A DNA stretch of 64,000 nt from Adiantum capillus-veneris (lineage: Eukaryota > Streptophyta > Polypodiopsida > Polypodiales > Pteridaceae). The notes under the pieces were generated by a model. That model was not told the DNA's origin and did not search any database. It was given only the letters and a program-made list of their open reading frames with translations. A program made the position numbers and the translations under genes. The stretch spans positions 130,878,018-130,942,017 of the forward strand of contig CM043968.1 of the NCBI GenBank assembly GCA_014529385.2, read 5' to 3'. Below, piece by piece: positions 34,921 through 46,576 of this stretch. Position 1 is the first letter of the stretch. Each line of letters starts with the position of its first letter.

Positions 34921-36054
34921 CCTAGGGCTTCTACCATCGAAGCTCCAAAAGAGGATGCTCATTGCAAAGGATCATCACTTTCCTATGCTTGGGGAAAGGT
35001 AAGAGAGCATGATGCCTTTATCTTGTTTGACCCTAGCTCTACTCTCAACTTCATATCAATAGAGTTGGCCACCAAGTTGGGCATTCAAGATTTTGAGATG
35101 GGAGATATAGTAGTGGCTGATGCAGCTTTCAAGGGACAACAAGCCTCCTTTACTCCCTTGATTGGGAAGTTGAGGCTTCATGTCCAAAGCTATGTCGACA
35201 AAGAAGACTTCTTCATCTCTCCTCTCCAACATGAGGATGTTATCCTTGGGGCACCATGGTTTGATCGCATGGCTGCCAACATGAAGTTCCCTGAAAGGAA
35301 AATCTACTTCACCTATAGGGGAAAGAACATGTATATAGATTCTAGTGAACGTGGTCACACTATTCCACTTGTAAATCCTCTTGCTTTTGATAAGTCAATG
35401 AAGAGCTCCGTTTCTGCGTACATGATTTTTGTCAAAGAGTCTCTAAAAGATACTAATGTTTCATCAAATGTAAATAATGGGAATCAAGAAGAGTTACACT
35501 TGTCTAATTTTCTAAAAGGATTCCAAGATGTGTTCAACGATGATATCCCTATGGATTTACCTCCAAAACGAGGGGATGATGACCATCGCATTGAGCTCCT
35601 TCCTGGAAGCTCACCACCTAACAAGCCTCCTTATCGAGTCTCACAAGCTCAACAAGAGGAGATCATGAGGCAAGTACAAGAACTGGTAGAAAAAGGGATG
35701 GTGAGGCCTAGTTCCTCTCCCTTTTGTTCTCTAGTCCTTTTAGTGCAAAAGAAAGATGGTACATACTGTATGTGTGTGGACTATCGAGCACTAAACCATA
35801 TCACTATCAAAAACAGATTTCCCATACCTCGGGTAGAAGATCTATTTGATAAGCTACAAGGCTCTACCTATTTCAATAGGATTGACCTTAAGAGTGGCTA
35901 TCATCAAATAAGGATAGTGGATGAAGATATCTTAAAGACCGCGTTTCGCACAACGTTTGGGCTTTATGAATATCTAGTCATGCCTTTTGGCTTGACTAAT
36001 GCACCAGCTACGTTCAATCGTTTGATGGAGAAAATTTTTAGACCATATCTTTGA
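34921..36054 (+). pseudogene. pol: element D protease and first part of RT
   Basis: A retropepsin site lies near 35025-35060, reading [12 protein letters not shown]; the usual Gly of the D-x-G triad is Ser. The matching LGAPWFDRM segment is near 35245. RT then starts ([59 protein letters not shown]). The frame stops at 36054 just before the catalytic aspartates: bases are missing between CCATATCTT and TGATGATATC, and the following codon for the residue after the Ile run is a stop in the shifted frame. Confidence 0.87.
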
Positions 36055-37162
36055 TGATATCATCATCTAATCCAAGTCTTTGGAGGAACATAAGCAACAT
36101 CTCCAAGTGATTTTTCAAGCATTGAGGGAGAACAAGCTTTATCTCAACCAAAAGAAAAGCGAATTCTTCCTTCAAGAGATTCAATACCTAGGTCATATTA
36201 TCTCTAAAGATGGTATCCAAATGGATCCATCAAAGTTAGAGGTAATAAAAGCATGGCCTAACCCAAGAAACCTACATGAGATAACAAGCTTTGTTGGTAT
36301 GTGCGCATACTATAGACGCTTCATAGCAAAATTCTCTCAAGTAGCAGGACCACTACACGACTTAACTAAGAAGAACGTTAAGTTTGTATGGACTGCTAAG
36401 GAGAAAAATGCTTTTGAAAAGCTCAAAGAGAAACTTACTTCCCAACCAGTCCTCGTGCTTCCGGATCTCTCAAAGCCATTTGAGGTCCAATGTGATGCTT
36501 GTGGTGATTGCCTTGGAGCAGTTTTGCTTCAAGAAGGGCATGCCATAGAATATGAGAGCCGAAGGCTCAATATTGATGAACGAGTCTTGGGCATTTATGA
36601 GAAAGAGCTTTTAGCTGTTCTACATGCCCTAGACACATGGAAGCACTACCTATTGGGGACTCCATTTATCCTATGAACCGACCACCAAAGTCTCAAGGAT
36701 TTCATGACGCAAACCAAGCTTTCCGACAAACAATTGAGGTGGGCAAATTTTCTTTTGCAATTTAATTTCCATATTGCTCACATAGCTAGTAAGCACAATC
36801 AAGTTGCCGATGCACTTTCACGACGACCAAAAGTTAATGTGGTGTCTATAGCTACTCACAATGATCTATCCTCTATGATAGATGAGTATGCTACTGACCC
36901 TGACTTTAGAGACATAATGTCAGCCCTTGCTTTGGGGAAGAAAGAGGAACCATTCACCTTGCAGGATGGTTATCTTCTCCACGGCAATAGGCTATGTGTT
37001 ACCCATTCCCTTCATGAGAAAGTTATGTATGAATCCCATGCTCCTCCATATGCGGGGCATAGAGGTATTCAACCTACTCTCCAAGGAGTAGAGACGTACT
37101 TCTATTGGCCTACCATGAAAGTGGACATACAAGAGTATGTATCAAAATGTGTAGTATGCTAA
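36055..37162 (+). pseudogene. pol: element D RT end, RNase H and integrase zinc-binding module
   Basis: Open from 36080 to a TGA at 36674-36676 (RT thumb YLGHIISKDG, connection CAYYRRFIAKFS, RNase H with CDACGDCLGAVL and YEKELLAVLHAL). It resumes at 36704 to a TAA at 37160-37162. The second piece has the RNase H end (HNQVADALSRR) and the integrase HHCC module (SHAPPYAGHRG ... CVVC). Both stops are compatible with C-to-T changes. Confidence 0.87.
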
Positions 37163-38326
37163 AAGACTAAGTATGATAGAGGGAAGCCACCTAGATTACT
37201 CCAGCCATTGCCTATTCCAAATTCACCATGGGAGAGTATATCCATGGATTTCATCTTTGGATTACCCAAGTCTATCCATGGGAATACAGGAATATGGACA
37301 ATAGTCGACAGGTTTAGCAAGCAAGCACATTTTATTCCTCTCAAAAAGACTATTAAGGCACATCAAATGGTAACTCTCTTCATATCTCAGATTTTCAAGC
37401 ACCATGGATTACCCACATCCATCGTGTCAGATAGAGATCCTAGAATGACCAGTAATTTCTGGAAAGGTCTCTTTGAAAATCTAGGAACAAGATTGAATTT
37501 CTCTTCGGCCTACCACCCACATACGGATGGCCAAAGTGAGATAGCCAATCTTACGATACTCAATCTACTCAAGACTTATGTTACCGAAGTAGGTCAACGC
37601 TCACAATGGAAAAAGTACTTACCTCTTGTAGAGTATTCCTACAATAATACTATACATACTTCTACGGGAAAAGCACCTTTTGAGATCATTGAGGGAAGAC
37701 CTAAAAGTCCCTTGCTACTCAAAGTACATGGGAAGATCTTCGCCGCCGATGAGTATAGCCGTGACTTACAAGAATATTTTCAAAAGATTAGGGAGGCTAT
37801 ATCCATCTCTCAACAAAGGCAAAAAGATGCTGGTGATAAGCACAGAAGAGCCTTAATGTTCAAAGAAAATGATTGGGTCTTACTCAAGTTTCCTAAGGGT
37901 CGATTAAGGCAAACGACGGGCAAAAAGCCTACGGGCCATCAAAAGTATTATGCTAAACTAGCAAAAAGATACTATGGTCCTTTCCAAATCTTGAAACCCA
38001 TCAATGAGATGGCTTATCAACTCAAGTTGCCCAACCATTGGCTCATACACAATGCCTTTCATGTAAGACTACTTAAGCCCTACAAAGGAGAGCCACCAAC
38101 TGAACCAATCATTGAAGACCCTCCCGAAGTTGAAGACCAAAAAGAGGTGCTAAAACCCGAACCTGTCCTTCGGCATGAAGACAAGGTACTACGACATGGT
38201 AAGATTATCCGACGGTATCTTACTAAGTTCAAAAATTATCCTTTTGAAGATGCTAGATGGATGCAAGGAGTACAACTTAAGGATAGTATGAACCTTGTCA
38301 ATGCTTACAATGCTACATTAGAGTAA
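37163..38326 (+). pseudogene. pol: element D integrase with chromodomain-like C-terminus
   Basis: An open 372-residue stretch from 37208 contains the catalytic core: Asp 14 in SMDFIFGLP, the second Asp in SDRDPRM, and Glu in HTDGQSEIANL. A GPF/Y-type module (RYYGPFQILKPINEMAYQL) follows near 37970-38030. The last 60 residues (IIRRYLTKFKNYPFEDARW) look like a shortened chromodomain, which in chromoviruses steers integration to marked chromatin. This piece is itself uninterrupted but has lost continuity with RT. Confidence 0.88.
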
Positions 38327-38685
38327 GCAAATGTACAAATTTCTTTTAAATAACTCATGTTTTTGTCTTATAAGACTAGTCCTCTTTTTAATTGTGCACA
38401 AATTTAACTAGTATGCATGCTTAGAATCATGTTTGTGATGACAACGTATCTCAATCACCAAGTAGAATTTGTCACTCTACTTTGGGAGAATGAACTGGAC
38501 TAAAGAGTAGACATGCTTGCGGCAGCTATGTCTCCCAAGCACCAAATGGATTAGTCATCCATCTTGGAAAGATGTCGTAGGGTAAAAAGGGATCCTCTAC
38601 CCACTAAGTAAGATTGACTAATGACTAAGGCTTTATCTCTTCTATCTCATAGTCGAGGACGACTATGATTTCAAGAGAGAGGTAA
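38327..38685 (+). other. 3' untranslated region and polypurine tract of element D
   Basis: 360 bases with no coding sequence. The tract TTTCAAGAGAGAGG lies at 38669-38682, three bases before the LTR start. Confidence 0.8.
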
Positions 38686-40198
38686 TGTCATAAAATCTAA
38701 TATCTAACCAACCCAAATGATTTTCTCATATTAAATTGATCACTTAATGTGGGAGAATAAACGGGAACAAGTGTTAAGATATAGATATGTGCTTATAGAT
38801 CTATCTCAACATGGGGCCAATGGTAAAGGGGCCCAAATTAGAGATGGTCTATCAAAGAGCAAGGCTAACCAATGGAGCATAAGACCTTAGGGTTAGCTTC
38901 ATTGAAGACCTCCAATAATGTGTGTAGAAGTCCTTTGACCTTAGGGGCGGGAACCCGGCCCAAGCTCGAGGTGCTTGTCGTGCTTGAGGTGCTTGATTAA
39001 GGTGCTCGAGGTGCTTTGACATGCTTGCCTGAGATGCTTGTGGGAACACCCCTAGTTCAAGTGCATTGTCATGCTTGATGACTAAGGTGCTTGAGCACCA
39101 AAAGTCAAAAGCATCCCTACAAGAGGGGGGGCGAGCCCTTTTCCTAGGGGATAGAGAGAGAACACACACTCACACACACAAGGACGGCCCAAGCTTGAAG
39201 AGGCAGCAGGGACACATGTCAGGCCCCTACCTATGTTACCTTCATGAGATGCCTGAAGCCTATTGGTTGGCCACCCAAGGGGTCCAATAGTAATTTATGA
39301 GATTTAATTAATTGATTAAGCATTTATCTAGCCCTCTCTCTCAAAGGGGAAAGGGGGACACTTGTCTCAAGGCTACCCCTACTGCTTGTAATGCCTCCTG
39401 CTTATGATTGGCTAGGCCTGGAGGGGTCCAATGAGCTTCAAGCATGAGCTACAAGGGGGGGTCGACCCAAGCAAGCTAGGGGTTTGCTTAGGGGGTATAC
39501 TCACCCACACACACTCACAAACACTCTCATTGTGTGCTATGCAAAGTGCAAGAGATCCCTCTCCAAGCAAGTAGAGGTTGAGAGCCTACACCAACACTCT
39601 TGGCTATGGAGTGCAAATCCACCAACCAAGAGCCATGCTTCAGTGCTTAAGCTTGCCATCTCCTTCTTCTTCATTACTATGCTATGATGTATGATAGCAA
39701 CAAGAGTTATGATAAGTGAGGAACTAATTCTTTCTCCTACAAAATGTTTCTTCTTCCTCTTCCCTACCCTCATTCCCTGCTAGCTCTCTCCACCTTCGAA
39801 GGTGTTTGAGGTCTTGGGACTGAGGCTTGGGATAGCTAAATCTTTCTTCAAGTTTATGTTATGTTTGTGATGCATGAAGCTTTCCATCTTCATTTCATCA
39901 CCTAGGTCACAAGGAACACAAAGACTGTATTGTAACAAGTCTCTCTTAATGGGAGAAATCATAATACAAATGCCTATTGGAGGGGGGACCGGCTCCACAT
40001 AAAATCCGGTCCTCAACTGTTGGCGTGTTCTCTAAATTCTCTCTCTTGCAAAAGTATTGTTCATGCCAAGTTAACTAATTGCTATGATTATGTTGCTATC
40101 TTCAATTATGTTCACCCATTATGCTCACAAAGTTATTTCTCAAAAGTACTCTCATTAATTTCCGCTACTCTCAAGTTAAATAGGCCAATTCCATTACA
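38686..40198 (+). repeat. 3' LTR of element D
   Basis: 1,513 bp; shorter than the 5' LTR mainly because about 37 bases near 38945 (minisatellite and flank) are absent. It ends CCATTACA followed by the duplicated CTATT. Confidence 0.93.
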
Positions 40199-41350
40199 CT
40201 ATTTCCAATTAAGCATTGGCCATTAAAACTATGTCCACAACTTTTTTAAAAGTTACAGTGTAATATAGCGAACGGCTATTGGTTTCAAGGTCCACCACTT
40301 GTCCATGATACATTCTAATATATCAAGGGGCTTTTGATTTCAATATCCATCACAGGTCTAACCCCTTCTTCAACACTATTTCTGATAGTTTACCTCAGGC
40401 ATTGGCCATTAAAAATAAGTCCACAACTTTGTCTAAGCTACAATCTAATATAGCGAAGGGCTATTGGACTACTTGCTCCACCAGTTGTCCAATATACATT
40501 CTAATATACCAAGGGGATTTTGATTTCAACATCCATCACATGTCCAACCCCTTCTTCAACACTATTTCCAATAGCTTTCCTTAGGCATTGGCCTGAAAAA
40601 TAAGTCCACAACTTTGTCTAAGATACAGTCTAATATAGCAAAGGGCTATTGGTTTCAAGGTCCACCACTTGTCCAATCTACATTCTAATATACCAAGGGG
40701 TTTTTGATTTCAATATCCATCACAGGTCCAACCCCTTCTTCAACATTATTTCCAATAGTTTTTCTTAGGCATTGGCCATTGAAAATAAGTCCACAACTTT
40801 GTCTAAGCTACAGTCTAATATAGCAAAGGGCTATTGGTTTCAAGGTCCACCACTTGTCCAATCTACATTCTAATATACCAAGTGGCTTTTGATTTCAATA
40901 TCTGTCACAGGTCCAACTCCTTCTTCAATGCTATTTCCAATAGTTTTCCTTAGGCATTGGCCATTCGAACCATGTCCACAACTTTGTCTAAGCTATAGTC
41001 TAATATAGCAAAGGGCTATTGGTTTCAAGGTCCACCACTTGTCAAAGCTACATTCTAATATACCAAGGGGTTTTTGATTTCAATATCCATCACAGGTCCA
41101 ACCCCTTCTTCAACACCATTTCCAATAGTTTGCCTTAGGCATTGGCCCTTAAGACTAAGTCCACAACTTTGTCTAAGCTACAATCTAATATAATTGGTTT
41201 CAAGGTCCACCACTTGTCTACTCTACATTCTAATATACCAATGTGATTTTGATTTAAATATCCATCATAGGTCCAACCCCTACTTTAGCACTATTTCCAA
41301 AATTTTTCCTTAGGAATTGGCCCTTAAAACTAGGGTCATACCTTTGTCTA
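40199..41350 (+). repeat. tandem array of about 185-bp units
   Basis: Six units. The TCCACC core falls at 40291, 40478, 40661, 40846, 41031 and 41206 (spacings 187, 183, 185, 185, 175). Each unit has a 'gcattggcc' box, a 'cacaactttgtctaagcta' box, the CCACCACTTGTCC core and a 'ccatcacaggtccaacccct' box. It shares its core with the 860-bp array. Elements D and E both inserted in it. Confidence 0.9.
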
Positions 41351-42250
41351 TGTTTGGAGGACGAAGCAACCAGCGGCGGCCGTGGCTAGAGGATCATATT
41401 TTTCTGAGAAACCATTGTAAAATTCTTTTGTAAAGAAGCATCTCTAAGCTGGGAAATTGTCAAAGGATGTATGATTACTCTTATGGGAGCAATTGTATAT
41501 TAGAGAGCCAGTTAGAGGTTTGGGAGCTTGTGGCCGGACAAGCCATTTTGTAAAGACCTAATCTATAAAGGTCAATTTTTGTAACTTTGAGAGAGATCAT
41601 TTTAATGGAGAACTGAGAAGACAGCGCACGTTTGAAAGCTCCTTCTTGTTCAAACTTGTAATCTTCGCCATGGCGGCTATGGTAATCCAAATTCAGATTT
41701 GCTTATTGCATTGTGTTCTTCTCCTCTTGCTCTTTCATTCAAGATTCAGTGTAGGTTTTCAACTACAAGTTAGAGGCCTTAAATCGCTGTTTTGATTGTC
41801 TATATGCATGTTTTATGTTGTTTTGACCCTAGGAGAGGCTTTAGGGACCCTAAAACGACCCATTAGGATCACCTGTTCGCTATTTTTGCTGACTTTGGGA
41901 CGAATGATCGCGATCGTTGTACCTCTCTAGAATGCTGTGACAGTGATAGGATATGTTCTTGATAACCCCCTGTAGCTTCCCTTCAAGTTTTGTGCGATTC
42001 CAACATGATTTGCATGGTAAACGGACGTGATGACTGAAGAACGGTGTAGGAGGACATAGGCAGATTACTTGGCAGTAATGTGTTTGATTTACTTGTAGAA
42101 TTAGTAAGTTGCATCTCTTCGAGTTCACTTCATTAGGATTGACACCCTAGTGAGTTCCCATGCCTCATCGGAGTCGCTTCCCCTGTATTGATAAATATAT
42201 TGATGCTTGAGAGCTATGCTATGGATGTCCGTCGCGGCGACCCGCAAACA
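41351..42250 (+). repeat. 5' LTR of element E
   Basis: 900 bp, TGTTTGGAGGACG...CCGCAAACA. A possible TATA box (TATAAAG) is at 41564-41570. It carries one copy of the palindromic GATCGCGATC motif (41906-41915). Confidence 0.92.
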
Positions 42251-42251
42251 T

Positions 42252-42270
42252 TGGTGCCGTTGCCGGGGAT
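42252..42270 (+). other. primer binding site of element E (Asp tRNA)
   Basis: TGGTGCCGTTGCCGGGGAT, one mismatch from the Asp-tRNA primer site typical of Athila/Tat elements. Confidence 0.9.
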
Positions 42271-43756
42271 TGCACCTTAGGTGATGAGTGACCGAGTGCA
42301 CAATTAGACTCCTTAAAAAATATCAATCCACAAATCCATTTTACACCTTAGTTAGGCTGCTAGACAAGGGTTTAGAGCTTAGTGGAGTCTAGAGCCAGTG
42401 GACCAGCTAGATCCTCTCTTAGGAGATTTAGGGAGCTGTGAGTGAGTGTGTTAAAGCATTTTTGCTCTTCAATTTCTCTAATTCGATTGAGTACTGAAAT
42501 CTCACCCGAAATCCGTCGTGTTTGTTTTGTTTGATTCATTTTCTTAAGTTTTTTCATTTTTGTACTTAGGAGTAGGATAAGTAAATCACATTCCAGTCAG
42601 ATTTGGGGCAAAAGTTAGAGCCGAGAAACCAAAAAACCATAACTTTGGCAAAAAAAAAGCCATAAGACTCTGAAATTTTGGAAATCTGACCAAATAGGAT
42701 TGATATTGATTCAAATCACAAAGTGGTAGCACAAAACACTAGGAAACACTTGTCAGAGGGAGCATACAAAATTTCATCAGATTTGGCCTAGGTACTACAA
42801 TCGCGATCGGTGTACCTCAGTGTCAGATTTGGACAAGATTTGACATGTGCCTTCCTGATAAGATTCTAAAAAACTTTGTCTAAAGCAACCACACTCAAAA
42901 ACATCAAAAATCAAGGAAATCAGACCACTTGGGTAAAACTAGCCCGACAGACCCAGAAACTGCAAAATCTTGACTTTTGGTGATCCAAATGCAAAGCGAC
43001 TTTGGGGATAGCCTTAAAACATCAGTGTCTACAAGCATGCCAAATTTGGTCTAATTTGGGCTCAGAAGTACGATCGCGATCGGTGTACCTAAGTGCCAGA
43101 TTTTGACTAGATTTCATATGTGGGATCCCCAGGTGTATACAAACATAAAAGTCTAAAGGACCTAGAGCCAAAAACCTCAAAATACCTGTCAAACCATCTG
43201 AATACAGATCCAAGTCAAAAATTTCTAAACTCGCTTAGAAATTGACTTTTAGTACACCAAGACACATCAAAACTGGGAAGGAACCATACAGAGGGATAGC
43301 TTGTACATAGGACAACCCCAGGTATCTCTCAAATCCCAATTCAAACATCAAAATCCAGTCGAACTGATAAATTTGAAAAAACGAGGCACTTCACACCAAG
43401 AAATGGTAAAAACTTGACTTTTTTGAGTCCAAATACAAAAGTGTCTGGCAGGTAGTCTTAAAATAGCCTAGTGAACAAGCTGGTGAAGTTTCATATGATT
43501 TGGGCTCAGAACTACGATCGCGATCAGTGTACCTGTGGCCTAGATCCAACTCATTTTTGACCTGCTCATAGACCTAGGTTATACAAGATACCAGGAGTTT
43601 TCAAAACTCAAATTGGACATAAAATCAATAATCTGCAAGAAAATTTGTGTTAAGATCATTTTGAAGTGTTGAATCTACTGACAGTTGGAATGATACAGTG
43701 ATCTCATAGCCACAGAACACAAATCAACACCAGACACCTAAATTTAGCGGAATGAT
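42271..43756 (+). other. non-coding leader of element E with palindromic motifs
   Basis: 1.5 kb without a supported gene. Three copies of the ATCGCGATC(G/A)GTGTACCT motif lie at about 42800, 43071 and 43515, each followed by similar text (CAGATTTTGAC-like). A 33-base direct repeat (43718-43750 and 43776-43808) straddles the gag start. Confidence 0.75.
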
Positions 43757-46576
43757 TTGTTTTTGAGATCGGGAAAACAAATCAACACCAGACACCTAAA
43801 TTTAGCGGATCAAACGAGTGTTGCATCAATGGAGGAGAGTGTAAACCAAGGCCTAGTGCGACCGTTAGAGCCGATCCTTGAAGAAGTCATCTCCAACACT
43901 TCTTCGGAGAGATCTTCCGAGTATTTCACAGAACACTTGGGACAAATAAAACTAAACGGAAGAGAAAACATGGCAGCAGGACCATCGGACCCCTCGGCCA
44001 CACTAAAGCTATTGTTCATCAAGTATCAATATGACAACAAGCAAGGTGCCAAGATATACAAAGATGGTATGGACCGCTACTCTGTGAAAATAGAAGATAA
44101 ACCAAGTGAGTTCAGGGACGTAGTGCCTGTGAGCTATAGCGGAGACAGGTACCTAGATGAAGAGGGTATCATGTACTTGGTAGTCCTGAATCCTAACATT
44201 GTAGACAAGTGGGGATTGATGGGCACAAAAGCCAAAATAGACGAGAAACATGAGGAAAAGGCTCCAACAATGAGCTTACCTAATGCGAGATTAAGGTGAG
44301 AAAATGAAACCTCGAGAGTCAATACGGATAATGTCTACTTGGGGTTATACAAGTATGATAACGGAGAGCAAGATCTCTATTATAGAGGAGAGGAACCCTA
44401 CGTCGGAGAGATGACTGAGCGGAAAAGACTTTATGTCTTCACCTACACAGAAGGAGCGAAAGCGAAAATTGCAGCTTACGACAAGTATGGAAGACGATAT
44501 GCAGCAATCGATAAAAAATAATTGGAAGGATATACGTACTTTGGGGGACCACTTCACCAGTACTATGTCACTCCAAGCCCTCTAAGACCAGCCCCTACAA
44601 CTGTCATGCCAGAACCGTTAACCATAGGCGGAGGGAGGACTCATGTAGCTGATTCTTTCAGTCGACCTCATTATTCGATGCCAAGCCCCATGGGAACGTT
44701 ACATTCCAGAGAATCAATGGCTACTAATCCAGGTAAAGCGGTTCCTATCTCTACACATACGGTTGTAGGTCCGACATTTGGAGCCACCCTCATCACATTT
44801 GCCTCCTAGTAGTAGATTTGGGGCGGGGGAGCCAACGAGAGCAACCTACGACCTCCCTGATGTGAAAGAACGATGAAGTCGAGACATGGGAGCAATGAAA
44901 TTGACCGCAGACCATAGACAGATCAGGCCATCCCAAGCAGCAAAGTGCATGCCGAAGAAGTATAGCGGATCGGGGGATCCATATGCCCATGTGTCGCTCT
45001 TTAAGCAAGTCTTAAGATCAGAAAAGATCGCTGATTTCCACACTCAGTACGAGGGGTTCGGGCTGACCTTGGAAGGGACGGCCTTAACCTGGTTTCAACA
45101 TTTAAACCCTGAAACTTGTCCGAATATTGAACATGTATTGCGTGAGTTCACTGAAGAATTCTCAAAACGGGGTATAAAGCATAATTATACTGTATCGCAG
45201 ATATACGCTTTTAAACAAAGGGAGAATGAAAAAGTGAAGGAAGCAACCTTGAGATTCAAGCAATACATCAAGAGGTGCCCGAGGAGAAAATTACCGCAGG
45301 ACAAGAGATTGTCTGTGCTCTTCGTTGAAGGACTTAGGAATGAAACCTTGAAAAAGGACCTTCACTTGAAAGCCTGTAGCACGTTCAACAGGTTACAAGG
45401 GAAGCGTTATATCTTGTCGATAACTGCAAAGCATATGGGGAAGTGTCAGAGGATGCTGATTTAGTAACCAGTGGCTCTTTGTCGATTAAAAGAGAACACT
45501 CTACCAAGAAAGATGCCCAGGCATCCTTGATGCTGACAGCTGATCAATTGATAGAGGAGGTAACGAAGAGAATGCAGCAACATATGAGATCAAATCCGAT
45601 TATGAGACAGTCTCAGACGAGGAAGTGTGACATATGCGGGGGGGATCATCCGATGCCGTGGTGCACACAACAGCCAAAAGCACCAGCTGTGAATGGACGA
45701 GTACTGAAATGGTGCGCAATAGAACAAAAATGGACAAATCATAGCGTGGAAGAGTGTTTTTATAACAAAAATTATGTGAGGAAAAGACCGTATGGACCTC
45801 CAGCAGGACCATCCCAACCACCTCCTCCAAGGTATCAAGTTGGACCAAATATGAATCTGGTAGCAGGAGCAGACAGACCACAATCTGTATTGGGTCAACA
45901 ACCTCCATTACCACAGGAAAATAGGTCCATGATTAGGTATGCTCAACCTTGTGAAGCATCACCAGGAACAAATAGTACACTTCAAGTTTCTTATTACGAG
46001 GAACCGAATGAGCCTTACGCAACAGAACCCGAATCACAAATATACGCAGACGAAGCCTATCAACCATGGGTAAATAGCGAGGGTATGGCACCACCAATGT
46101 ATATAGAACAACCTTCGAGAGATCAATATTTGGTAGATGAAAGAATGTTGATGTTCATTGCGAACCAGAATTACAAACCAAGAGGATATCCTAATAGAAC
46201 ACGACAACCAATGGGAACACCTCCTCAAAATCAAACACCAATTGGACAATGCTATAGCTGTGGAAGTACGGATCATTGGGAGCGTAACTGTCCTTTCAAA
46301 GGCGAAAGAGTGAAAATTTTTGGGTTTTGTGACAGATGTGGTGTGAATCACATATTGCCAGATTGCCCAAAAAATCCTGACAACAAAGGAAAAGCGACTA
46401 TGAATATTGTGGGGGTGATACCAGGTGCAAGCAGCGGATCAGAAACCGATCCCATGATCCAAATCAATGCGATAACCAGAGCCCAAGCCAAGGACTTAAG
46501 GAAAAACGAGTCCATGGAGGAAAAGGTCGGGTTGCCGATACCCACAGAAAATGAGAGCGTATCCGTGAGAACCTAG
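43757..46576 (+). pseudogene. gag: element E Gag with several zinc-knuckle-like motifs
   Basis: The first frame opens at a TTG (43757), reading FLRSGKQ, a sequence often found at Athila-type Gag starts, so the original ATG may be mutated. It continues over stops at 44297 and 44519. After a frame change near 44790, 44886-45464 holds the capsid domain (YSGSGDPYAHVSLFKQVL, TWFQHLNPE, FTEEFSKRG). A second shift near 45395 leads to 45443-46576. There three Cys/His motifs are seen: CDICGGDHPMPWC, CYSCGSTDHWERNC and CDRCGVNHILPDC, plus a CX-rich WCAIEQKW segment. The frame ends at 46576 (TAG, possibly a decayed CAG). Confidence 0.82.

Larger units (their letters stand above)
31608..40198 (+). mobile_element. 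element D: full-length Ty3/gypsy (chromovirus-like) retrotransposon
   Basis: 8,591 bp, with LTRs at both ends, a perfect 5-bp target duplication CTATT (31603-31607 and 40199-40203), initiator-Met primer site, gag, protease, RT, RNase H, integrase with chromodomain-like tail, and polypurine tract, all in standard Ty3/gypsy order. Six visible lesions inactivate it: five nonsense codons (34225, 34357, 34369, 36674, 37160) and a small deletion at the RT active site with an adjoining stop. Confidence 0.93.
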
